Source: an uncultured Geobacter sp. (GTDB lineage: Bacteria > Desulfobacterota > Desulfuromonadia > Geobacterales > Geobacteraceae). From it: a DNA stretch of 64,000 bases. How positions within the stretch are numbered: the first letter of the stretch is position 1; the number at the start of each line of letters is the position of its first letter. The DNA is taken from NCBI GenBank assembly GCA_903925075.1, contig CAIYDQ010000323.1, positions 25,263 to 89,262 on the forward strand, in the 5' to 3' direction. The notes under the pieces are model-generated. The model did no database searches, had not been told where the DNA came from, and was given only the letters and a program-made list of their open reading frames with translations. Below, piece after piece: positions 25,588 through 34,357 of the stretch. The translations under genes were made by a program, and so were the position numbers.

Positions 25588-26727
25588 TCAGGCGGTCTCC
25601 TTTAATACCTCTCTGGCTACGACCAGCCGCTGGATCTGGTTGGCCCCCTCGAATATCTGGGTCAGCTTGGCGTCCCGGAACATCCGCTCCACCGGGTACT
25701 CCTGCATGTAGCCATACCCTCCGAAGACCTGAATGGCGTCGGTGGTGATCTTCATGGCGGCGTCGGAGGCGAACAGCTTGCCCATGGAGGCCAGTTTCGT
25801 GTTGCGCAGCCCCCGGTCGAACAGATCCGCGGCCCGGTAGACCAGCCCCCGCGACGCCTCGATCAAGGTTGCGCTGTCGGCGATGATCTGCTGGATCATC
25901 TGGTGCTCGCAAAGCGCCTGACCGAAGGTCTTGCGCTCCCTGGAGTAGCGCACCATCTGGTCGAAGGCGCCCTCGGCGATTCCCAGCGCCTGGGCGCCGA
26001 TGGCCGGGCGGGACATGTCGAAATCCTTCATGGAGAGCTGGAAACCCTTGTTTTCTTCGCCGAGCAGGTTGCCGACCGGTACCCGCACCCCGTCGAGATA
26101 CACGCTGCAGATCTTGGAGCCGCGCTGGCCTAGTTTCTTCTCGCTCCTGCCCACCTCGAGTCCCGGCGTGTCGCACTCGACCAGGAAGAAGCTGAGGCCG
26201 TTGCGCCCGTTCTCCGAGGTGCGCGCGAGGAGCGTGTAATAGGAGGCCACCGGCCCGTTCGAGGCGAAGCACTTGGCACCGGTGATGACGTACTCGTCGC
26301 CGTCCCTGACCGCCTTGGTGCGGATCGAACCGACGTCGGAACCGCCGTCGGGCTCCGACACGAGGAGGGCGAACAGTTCGCGGTTCTCGACTATCCGCGG
26401 CAACAGCCGCGCCAGCAGTTCGGGTCTTCCACCGTGCACCAGCGGATAACTCCCCACCGCCTGGACGATCAGCATCAGCGCCGACGAGGCGCAGTGGCGC
26501 GCGACTTCCTCGACCGCCGTGCAAAGCAGCGCCCCCTGGCTCTGCCCCGCGCCGCCGTGCTCCGGCGGGAAGACCACGGTCATCAGCCCCAGGTCCCACA
26601 AAAGCGACAGTACTTCGTCGTCAAGCTCGCCGCTTGCGTCGACGGCCGCCGCCAAAGGGGCTATCCGCTCCCTTGCCGCCCGGCGTATGGTGTCGGCCAC
26701 TATGCGCAGTTCTTCGTTGTTGAACAT
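25588..26727 (-). CDS. Acyl-CoA dehydrogenase (cyclohexanecarboxyl-CoA-type dehydrogenase plausible)
   Basis: [113 protein letters not shown] 26727 after GGAG. Confidence 0.85.
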   Translation of the reverse strand: MFNNEELRIVADTIRRAARERIAPLAAAVDASGELDDEVLSLLWDLGLMTVVFPPEHGGAGQSQGALLCTAVEEVARHCASSALMLIVQAVGSYPLVHGGRPELLARLLPRIVENRELFALLVSEPDGGSDVGSIRTKAVRDGDEYVITGAKCFASNGPVASYYTLLARTSENGRNGLSFFLVECDTPGLEVGRSEKKLGQRGSKICSVYLDGVRVPVGNLLGEENKGFQLSMKDFDMSRPAIGAQALGIAEGAFDQMVRYSRERKTFGQALCEHQMIQQIIADSATLIEASRGLVYRAADLFDRGLRNTKLASMGKLFASDAAMKITTDAIQVFGGYGYMQEYPVERMFRDAKLTQIFEGANQIQRLVVAREVLKETA

Positions 26728-26739
26728 CCCCACTCCAGT

Positions 26740-26779
26740 TAGAAATAGATTTTATTTCTAGTCTTCACTTTACGTGCCA
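26740..26779 (-). promoter_or_regulatory. Candidate sigma-54 promoter plus palindromic operator-like element upstream of the alicyclic operon
   Basis: Minus strand TGGCACGTAAAGTGAA (consensus TGGCACGN4TTGCW; -24 perfect, -12 imperfect) at 26764-26779; 8-bp inverted repeat TAGAAATA-gattt-TATTTCTA at 26740-26760. Confidence 0.5.
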
Positions 26780-26960
26780 AAGCAAAACCCACCGGGTTTA
26801 TAGCTAAAACATTCTGATTTAACGCATATTTATAATATATTTACAAAAATACGATGTTTTGTTACTTTCAAGCAACGTAGCCGTTCGTATTCACACCCCC
26901 CCACCGAACCCGGATCCCGGCATCCTGGCGAGATGTACCCAAATGGAGACGCGTACCCAA

Positions 26961-28625
26961 ATGAAGACGTATAAACCGAAAGATACGTCGCCGGCGGCGA
27001 CTCAAGCGCGCAAGGCGGATTATTGCCGCTGCGGTGTGGTGCTGCTGGACAAAGCCGGCAAGGCGACCGCCGTGTCCCGGCGGTTTTTCGAAGCTACGGT
27101 TCTCAAGATAAAACCGGGGGAGACCCTGCCCGAGGGGTTGCGAGAGCTGAGGCCCGGTCAATGGGCGTTTTGGGGCGAGGATCTTTTCGTGCAGGCCGAG
27201 GGGCGTCAGTGGGTGGAAGCGCTTGTGGTGCGTCGCGTCAGGACCGCGGACCAGATTCTGGCGCCATACGGAGAATGCGCGATCAACGAGAAGATGGTGC
27301 GCATGGTGCTGGACAACCCGTACGAGGGGCTGATGGTCGTCGACGCGCAGGGAAAGCTCACCCTGCTGAGTCCGTCGAACGAGCGCTGGTTCGGACTTGA
27401 AATCGGCGGCGCGGTCGGGATGCCCCTCTCGGAACTGGCTCCGGCCAGCCATGTCGCGGAGGTGGCCCGCACCGGCGTGGCGGATTGCGCCCAAGTGGTC
27501 GATCTGCAAGGTAAGACCAAGATTACGGTGAACCTCCCCATCAGACGGGATAAAGAGGTGATCGGCGGCTTTGCCAGGATACTCTTCCAGAGCACCGAGC
27601 AGGCGAAACAGCTTGCCGACCGGGTGCGCACCATAGAGCGCCAGGTGGAGCTCTATGAAACCCTTTTGGACGAGATGCGCGGGGAACGCTATTCCTTCGA
27701 CGACATTATCACCGACAACGAGGCGATGCGGGGGATCGTCGGTCAGGCGCGCCGCATAGCCGGCTCTTCGGCGACCGTGCTGATTCTCGGCGAGAGCGGC
27801 ACCGGCAAGGAGCTGTTCGCGCAGGCGTTGCACGAAGGCTCAAGCCGCAAAAACGGCCCCTTCATCGCCATAAACTGCAGCGCCATCCCCCGAGACCTGA
27901 TCGAGTCGGAGCTCTTCGGCTACGAGGAAGGGGCCTTCAGCGGCGCCAGGAAAAAGGGGAAACCGGGCAAATTCGAACTCGCCAGCGGCGGCACGCTGTT
28001 TCTGGACGAATTGGGCGAACTGCCTCTCGACAACCAGGCGAAACTGCTGCGCGTGCTGGAGGAGCGCAAGATAGATCGTTTGGGAAGCACGGCCTCGATC
28101 GCGGTCGATTTTCGCCTGGTAGCCGCCACCAACTGCGATCTCGGAGCCAACGTCAACCGGGGCAAATTCCGCAGCGATCTCTATTACCGCATCAACGAAT
28201 ATCCGCTGGAAATCCCCCCGCTCAGGGCGCGCAAAGAAGACATCCCGCTGCTTGCCAGGAATTTTTTGACCGAAGTCTGCCGACGCGAACGTTTGCCTAA
28301 ACTGAAGATATCGGATGGCGCCTGCGAAATCCTGAAGAAGCACGACTGGCCGGGCAATGTCCGCGAACTGAGGGGATTGATGCGTCAGGTGGCCTGGAAG
28401 GCCCAGGGCCCGACCATCGAACCGCAGCATCTGCCGCCGACGCTCAACAAGGGACAGATCTTCGCCGCAGCCGGCAACCTGGAGGAGCAGATGGCCGGAG
28501 CCGAACGCGCCATCATCGAAGCCGCGCTGCAGAGCTGCGGCGGCAGCCGGGCGATGACGGCCGGCATGCTCGGCATTCACCGCACCGCCCTGTACAAGAA
28601 GATGAAAAAACTGGGCATAGACTGA
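26961..28625 (+). CDS. PAS-domain sigma-54-dependent (AAA+/Fis) transcriptional activator
   Basis: GESGTGKELFAQALHEGSSRKNGPFIAINCSAIP; ELFGYEEGAFSGARKKGKPG; LFLDELGELPLDNQAKLLRVLEE; Fis-like C-term AMTAGMLGIHRTALYKKMKKLGID. In-frame upstream starts (26859, 26943) possible. Confidence 0.88.
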   Translation: MKTYKPKDTSPAATQARKADYCRCGVVLLDKAGKATAVSRRFFEATVLKIKPGETLPEGLRELRPGQWAFWGEDLFVQAEGRQWVEALVVRRVRTADQILAPYGECAINEKMVRMVLDNPYEGLMVVDAQGKLTLLSPSNERWFGLEIGGAVGMPLSELAPASHVAEVARTGVADCAQVVDLQGKTKITVNLPIRRDKEVIGGFARILFQSTEQAKQLADRVRTIERQVELYETLLDEMRGERYSFDDIITDNEAMRGIVGQARRIAGSSATVLILGESGTGKELFAQALHEGSSRKNGPFIAINCSAIPRDLIESELFGYEEGAFSGARKKGKPGKFELASGGTLFLDELGELPLDNQAKLLRVLEERKIDRLGSTASIAVDFRLVAATNCDLGANVNRGKFRSDLYYRINEYPLEIPPLRARKEDIPLLARNFLTEVCRRERLPKLKISDGACEILKKHDWPGNVRELRGLMRQVAWKAQGPTIEPQHLPPTLNKGQIFAAAGNLEEQMAGAERAIIEAALQSCGGSRAMTAGMLGIHRTALYKKMKKLGID

Positions 28626-28646
28626 CATCGCTGTCGTTCAGGAAAA

Positions 28647-30470
28647 TCACTCCAGCGAAAGCAGATAGTCAAGACCCGAGGGATCCTCGGATGGCTCTCT
28701 CTGGAAATGGAATTTTTCGAAAACACGGCGCATCGAAGGGTTGTCGGAACGGACATTGGCCGTCATGAATTTTATTTTTCTCCGGCGCGCTATGTCGATG
28801 AGTTTTCCCAGCAGCAGGCTGGCAAACCCTTGACCGCGCATGGCCTCGTGCACGACAAAAGCGGCTTCCGCCCGTTCGCCATCGTCGAGCAGGTAATAGC
28901 GCCCGACCGCCAGAATCACCTCCCGGGGGCCCTGGCGTTCCACAATGCACAGCGCCATGTCTTTGCTCAGGTCGGTATTGACCAGGCGGTAGGCCTGCGC
29001 CGTTCCCATCTTTTTGGGTTCGCTTCGGTATCGTTGCAGCAGCGTCGCGTTGTCGTGCGAATAGAAGAAGCCCTGCAACCGACGTTGATCGGAGGGATGT
29101 ACCGGACGCAGGAAATACTCCTCGCCCTTGATCTCCAGCTTGACGAGCTCCGTATCGCCCAGTTCTTCGACCTGCGCCGGGGTATCGCGCTGGTAGGAGG
29201 GAACCTTGTAGGCTTGCAACATGTCGTCCAGCAGTTGATCCCTGAATGTGGGATGGGCGATCTGGATCAGTTCCATGACTCGCTCTCGAATGCTGCGGCC
29301 TCGCAGCGTCGCTATCCCGAATTCCGTTACCACGTAATGAACGTCGCCTCTGGTTGCCACCACTCCCGCCCCCGGGCTTATTACCGACACGATGCGTGAG
29401 ACGCTGCCGTCTACCGCGGTGGACGGCATGGCGATGATGGGCATCCCCCCCTTGCTCATGCCGGCGCCGCGGATGAAATCCACCTGGCCGCCGATGCCGC
29501 TGTAAAACCGCCCGCCCACCGAATCGGAAACGATCTGACCCGTGAGGTCGACTTGGGTTGCGCTGGTGATCGAAACCATTTTGCGGTTTTGGGCGATGAC
29601 GGAAGGGCTGTTCACGTAGGCCGTGCCGTGGAACTCGACATGAGGGTTGTTGTCGACGAAGTCGTAGAGTTCCTTGCTGCCAAAGCAAAACGAGACGATC
29701 GCTTTTCCCTGATTGATTCCTTTCAACCGGTTGGTGATATTGCCGTTTTTGTAAAGGCCCAATAGTCCGTCGCTGAACATCTCGGTGTGGACGCCCAGGT
29801 CGTTATGGCCGTGCAGCTTGTGCAGCACCGCATCCGGAATCCTGCCGATTCCCGCCTGCAAGGTGCAGCCGTCCTCGATGAGCAGTGAGACGTATTTGCC
29901 GATTTGCAGGGTGGTCTCGTCCAGTTCGGCGACGGGCACGGTCGGGATCGGCTCGGAAACCGCAATGAAGGCGGAGATCTCGTCCCGATGCAGGTAACAT
30001 TGGCCGAAGGTGCGCGGCATCTGGTCGTTGATCTGGGCCACGATATGCTTGGCGGACTGGGCCGCGGTCTTGACGATGTCGACCGAAACCCCCAGCGAAC
30101 AGTAGCCCTGCGCGTCGGGAGGGGTGACCTGGACAAAGGCCACGTCGACCGGAATCACGTTATCCGAAAAAAGAGCGGGGATTTCCGAAAGAAAACAAGG
30201 AGTGTAGTCGGCCTTGCCCGATAGCACCGCGTCCCGGGTCCCCTGATTCAGAAAGAATGAGTTGACGCGAAAGTTGGCTTCGTATTTTGGATCGACCCAG
30301 GGGGTCTTGCCGACGGTGAGCAGGGACACCAGTTCCAGGTCGCTGAAATTCTTGGCCGATGCCAGGAACAGGTCGATCAGCGCATGGGGACAAGCCGCCC
30401 CCGTGCCAAGGAAAATACGATAGCCGTTCTTCAGGTATTTACTCCATGAATTGCTGGTAAGCTCTTCCAT
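28647..30470 (-). CDS. Acetyl-CoA hydrolase/4-hydroxybutyrate CoA-transferase-like protein fused to C-terminal GNAT domain
   Basis: QGYCSLGVSVDIVKTAAQSAKHIVAQIN; GIGGQVDFIRGAGMSKGGMPIIAMPST; C-term AEAAFVVHEAMRGQGFASLLLGKLIDIARRRKIKFMTANVRSDNPSMRRVFEKFHF. Confidence 0.85.
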   Translation of the reverse strand: MEELTSNSWSKYLKNGYRIFLGTGAACPHALIDLFLASAKNFSDLELVSLLTVGKTPWVDPKYEANFRVNSFFLNQGTRDAVLSGKADYTPCFLSEIPALFSDNVIPVDVAFVQVTPPDAQGYCSLGVSVDIVKTAAQSAKHIVAQINDQMPRTFGQCYLHRDEISAFIAVSEPIPTVPVAELDETTLQIGKYVSLLIEDGCTLQAGIGRIPDAVLHKLHGHNDLGVHTEMFSDGLLGLYKNGNITNRLKGINQGKAIVSFCFGSKELYDFVDNNPHVEFHGTAYVNSPSVIAQNRKMVSITSATQVDLTGQIVSDSVGGRFYSGIGGQVDFIRGAGMSKGGMPIIAMPSTAVDGSVSRIVSVISPGAGVVATRGDVHYVVTEFGIATLRGRSIRERVMELIQIAHPTFRDQLLDDMLQAYKVPSYQRDTPAQVEELGDTELVKLEIKGEEYFLRPVHPSDQRRLQGFFYSHDNATLLQRYRSEPKKMGTAQAYRLVNTDLSKDMALCIVERQGPREVILAVGRYYLLDDGERAEAAFVVHEAMRGQGFASLLLGKLIDIARRRKIKFMTANVRSDNPSMRRVFEKFHFQREPSEDPSGLDYLLSLE

Positions 30471-30819
30471 GGCCAGCCTCTTCTCCTTTGCCGTCATCCT
30501 CCGCAATGGTCAAAACGGCGTACGCTGAGCCTGTTTTTATATCCCGCATCCAAACCAGATATCGCCCGCCGCCTGATAGGTACGACCTGTTAGTTTCGTT
30601 TTTATTCGTCATGCGCGCATGGATTTGACTACATTCGACAGCCAAAGTCCACATCCATTTTGGCGAAATCTCATGCGACGCTTACCGAAACCGGATGATC
30701 CTCCCGCCGGCGGTCGCTGCGTTCGAATTCTCCGATTGAATTAGTTTCATAAAAGCCGTAGTATCGTTGCGCCTTATAGTCTTAAAGCTTTTCCCCCTCC
30801 GGCTGACACAAGGATTTCC

Positions 30820-33294
30820 ATGGACCTGCACAACGAGGCGGCAAACGGCGCCCAAAAAGTAAACCTGATCCGCTACGGCGCGATATTGGCCGGTATCTGG
30901 TCCCTGCTGATAGCGTGTTCATTGCTGTGGGACAACCATCAGCGTCAACAGGAAGCCTTGTTGCTCGGCAAGATGCAGGGACAGGCTTTTTTCGAGAAGG
31001 ACCTGCTCTACCGCCGCTGGGTCACGCGCCACGGCGGGGTCTACGTACCGGCTACGGCAAGCACTCCGCCCAATCCCTACCTGTCCCACATCCCCGAACG
31101 GGATATCGTCACCCCTTCCGGCAGGCAACTGACGCTGCTGAACCCCGCCTATATGACGCGCCAGGTTTTCGAGATGCAGCAGGAATACAACGGGACGGGC
31201 CGCGGCCACATAACGAGCCTCAAACCGATCAGGCCTGAAAACGCCCCGGACGCCTGGGAAAAGGAGGTCTTGCTGTCTTTCGAGCGCGGCACCTCGGAGG
31301 TCGGGGAACTGGAGCAGATCGAGGGAAAAACCTTTTATCGCTACATGAGGCGCCTCAAGGTGGACAAACTATGCCTCAAATGCCATCAGTCCCAAGGGTA
31401 TCGCGAGGGGGACGTACGCGGCGGCTTGAGCGTGTCGGTCAGCATGGAGCCGATCTACGCCCTGGTGGCCCGGGAGATGCGCGGCGTCTACGTCAGCCAT
31501 GCGGCCCTCTGGCTGATGGGGCTCGGCATGATCGGCTTCGGCACGCGCAGGCTCGATCGCGCCACGGCCGGACTGCACGATAAGACGGTCGAGCTGGAAA
31601 GCGAAATAGAGGAGCGCAAAACGGCGCAGGCACAACTGCAGGACCAGGCGCTGCTGCTTGAGGAGGAAATTGGCGAACGGCAGGCGGCTCAGGAGGCTCT
31701 TCAGGAGCAAGCGATCATCCTGGAAGAAGAGATCGAGGAGCACAAACGAACGGAACAACAACGCCAACACCTTTCCGCCGTCATGGAAAAAAGTTTGAAC
31801 GAGGTTTACATCTCCAACTCCGAGACCCTCAAGTTCCAGCACGTCAACCAAGGGGCGCTCAGCAACCTCGGGTACGCCCTCGACGAAATCGTCGGTCTGA
31901 CGCCCGTCGACATCAAACAAGGCTTCACCGAAGCCTCATACCGCAACCTGACGCTCCCCCTGCTTGACGGCACCCAGGACTCACTCGTTTTCCAGGCCGT
32001 GCACCGGCGATCGGACGGCTCGACCTACCCGGTCGAGGTCCACCTGCAACTGATCGATTCCGGCAGCCATAAGGTGTTTTTGGAGATCGTCTTCGACATC
32101 ACCGAAAGAAACCGCGCGCAGGAAGAAAAAGCCAAGCTGGAAGCCCAATTGCAACAGGCCCAGAAGATGGAATCGGTGGGCCGCCTGGCCGGCGGCGTGG
32201 CGCACGATTTCAACAACATCCTGACGGTCATTCACGGTTACTCGGAATTGGGAATGCTGACCTCCGACCCCGGGCAACCGATCTTCTCGCAGCTCGAAGA
32301 GATCAACAAGGCGGCGCAGCGGGCTTCCGGCCTCACCCGGCAACTGTTGGCCTTCGCTCGCCAGCAGATCATCGAGCCCAAGGCGCTGAACCTGAACGAG
32401 GCGGTGGCGGGCATGCTGCAGATGCTGCAGAGGCTGATCGGCGAGAACGTGCCGCTCGATTGGCAGCCCGGCGCGGAGTTGTGGCAGATCAACATCGATC
32501 CCTCGCAGGTCGATCAGTTGCTGGCCAACCTGTGCATCAACGCCCGGGACGCCATGGCGGACGTGGGCAAGATCACCATACAAACGGAAAACTGCGCCAT
32601 CGTCGCCGACGACGGCTACTTCCATGGAGAGGTCGTTTCCCCCGGGGAGTTCGTGCGGCTGACCGTAAGCGACAACGGCTCCGGCATGAACGAGGAGACG
32701 CTGGCCAACATCTTCGAGCCGTTTTTCACCACCAAAGGAGTCGGCAAAGGGACCGGTCTCGGGCTCTCCACCGTTTTCGGAATCGTCAAACAGAATAACG
32801 GCTTGATCAAGGTCTTCAGCGAACCGGGCGTGGGCACGACCTTCACCTTCCACTTCCCGCGCTACCTGGGCAAGGGCGAGCAGGCTCCGACCGAAGGCTC
32901 GGCGGCGCCCGAGGCTTGCGGCCGCGAGACCCTCCTGCTGGTGGAGGATGACGAGGCCATTTTGAACATGGCGGCCACCTTCCTCGGAAATCAGGGCTAC
33001 ACCGTGTTGCGGGCGAGCACTCCGGCGCAGGCGCTACGTCTGGCCAAAGAGGAGCGCGGGGAAATCAGCATGCTGATAACGGACGTGATCATGCCCGAGA
33101 TGAACGGCAAGGACCTGGCGCTGGCCTTGCGCGCCCTCAATCCTCGACTCAAGTGCCTCTTCATGTCGGGATACACGGCGGACGCCATTGCGCAGCACGG
33201 CGTGCTGGACGAGGGTGTTAATTTTCTGCAGAAGCCTTTCTCCCTGCGGGATCTGACCGCCAAGGTGAATAAGGTGCTTGACAGCAAAATATAG
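30820..33294 (+). CDS. Hybrid sensor histidine kinase with DUF3365-like periplasmic domain carrying a CXXCH heme motif, PAS, HisKA/HATPase, REC
   Basis: LKVDKLCLKCHQSQGYREGDVRGGLSVSVSMEPIYALV; GGVAHDFNNILTVIHGYSELG; GLGLSTVFGIVKQNNG; LLLVEDDEAIL. Confidence 0.87.
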   Translation: MDLHNEAANGAQKVNLIRYGAILAGIWSLLIACSLLWDNHQRQQEALLLGKMQGQAFFEKDLLYRRWVTRHGGVYVPATASTPPNPYLSHIPERDIVTPSGRQLTLLNPAYMTRQVFEMQQEYNGTGRGHITSLKPIRPENAPDAWEKEVLLSFERGTSEVGELEQIEGKTFYRYMRRLKVDKLCLKCHQSQGYREGDVRGGLSVSVSMEPIYALVAREMRGVYVSHAALWLMGLGMIGFGTRRLDRATAGLHDKTVELESEIEERKTAQAQLQDQALLLEEEIGERQAAQEALQEQAIILEEEIEEHKRTEQQRQHLSAVMEKSLNEVYISNSETLKFQHVNQGALSNLGYALDEIVGLTPVDIKQGFTEASYRNLTLPLLDGTQDSLVFQAVHRRSDGSTYPVEVHLQLIDSGSHKVFLEIVFDITERNRAQEEKAKLEAQLQQAQKMESVGRLAGGVAHDFNNILTVIHGYSELGMLTSDPGQPIFSQLEEINKAAQRASGLTRQLLAFARQQIIEPKALNLNEAVAGMLQMLQRLIGENVPLDWQPGAELWQINIDPSQVDQLLANLCINARDAMADVGKITIQTENCAIVADDGYFHGEVVSPGEFVRLTVSDNGSGMNEETLANIFEPFFTTKGVGKGTGLGLSTVFGIVKQNNGLIKVFSEPGVGTTFTFHFPRYLGKGEQAPTEGSAAPEACGRETLLLVEDDEAILNMAATFLGNQGYTVLRASTPAQALRLAKEERGEISMLITDVIMPEMNGKDLALALRALNPRLKCLFMSGYTADAIAQHGVLDEGVNFLQKPFSLRDLTAKVNKVLDSKI

Positions 33295-33352
33295 TTACGC
33301 CACCTTGAGCATTTGACAGGAAGTACCTCTCTCCCCCCAAGGAGCTGGACCT

Positions 33353-34357
33353 ATGACCGCTCAAAAACCGAAACTGGCCATGTACTGGGCCGCCTCGTGC
33401 GGCGGCTGCGAAATCGCCCTGGCCAATATCCACGAGGCCATTCTCGAGGTGGACGCCCACTTCGACTTCATGTTCTGCCCATGCCTTTTGGACACCAAGA
33501 AGAAGGACATCGAAGCGCTCCCGGACGGCGCGATCTTTCTCACTCTCTTCAACGGGGCGCTGCGCACCGAGGAAAACCTGGAGATGGCCCGACTGCTGCG
33601 CCGAAAGTCGCAACTGCTGGTGGCTTTCGGCAGTTGCGCCGCCACCGGCGGGATTCCTTCCCTGGCCAACCAGCACGGCATCGAGCACGTGCTGGAGACG
33701 GCCTTTCTCAACGCGCCGGGGCTCGACAACCCCGAGCGGCTGATTCCGGGTGAGAGTTGCACGGTCCCCGACGGCGAATTGAGCCTCCCCCCCTTCCTGC
33801 AGCGCGTCCTCGCCCTGCACGACGCGGTCGCCGCGGATTACTCGATGCCGGGCTGCCCGCCCGAACCCGAACAGATCCTCGCCGTGGTGCGCCACGTGGC
33901 TTCCGGCGCGCCGCTCCCGCCGACCGGCTCCCTCCTGGGGTGCAGCGCACGCGCGGTTTGCGACGAGTGCCCCCGGGAAAAGCGCAACCGTCTCGCCCCC
34001 CGCCTGCTCCGCCCCTTCGAAGCGGTGCCGGCCGACGACTGGTGCCTGCTCGAACAGGGATTCGCCTGCCTGGGAACCTCCACCAGGGGCGGCTGCCAGG
34101 CGCTTTGCCCGGCGACGGCGATGCCGTGCACGGGGTGCTACGGTCCGCTGGACCGCGACTCCGATCCCGGCGCCACGGCGCTCTCCACCCTCGCCGCGGC
34201 TCTCGATCCGGGGAGCGCGCCGGGCCAGGACGAGGGGAGCCTGCACGCCGGCCTCAGGGCGGCGCTTGCCGGCGTGCCCGACCCGCTGGGCACCTTTTAC
34301 CGCTATACGCTCGCGGAAACGGTGCTAGCCGACCGCGCCACGGAGGTCGAACCATGA
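33353..34357 (+). CDS. [NiFe]-hydrogenase small subunit, MvhG-like
   Basis: MTAQKPKLAMYWAASCGGCEIALANIHEAIL...VAFGSCAATGGIPSLAN...YSMPGCPPEPEQILAVV...CPATAMPCTGCYGP. Confidence 0.85.
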   Translation: MTAQKPKLAMYWAASCGGCEIALANIHEAILEVDAHFDFMFCPCLLDTKKKDIEALPDGAIFLTLFNGALRTEENLEMARLLRRKSQLLVAFGSCAATGGIPSLANQHGIEHVLETAFLNAPGLDNPERLIPGESCTVPDGELSLPPFLQRVLALHDAVAADYSMPGCPPEPEQILAVVRHVASGAPLPPTGSLLGCSARAVCDECPREKRNRLAPRLLRPFEAVPADDWCLLEQGFACLGTSTRGGCQALCPATAMPCTGCYGPLDRDSDPGATALSTLAAALDPGSAPGQDEGSLHAGLRAALAGVPDPLGTFYRYTLAETVLADRATEVEP

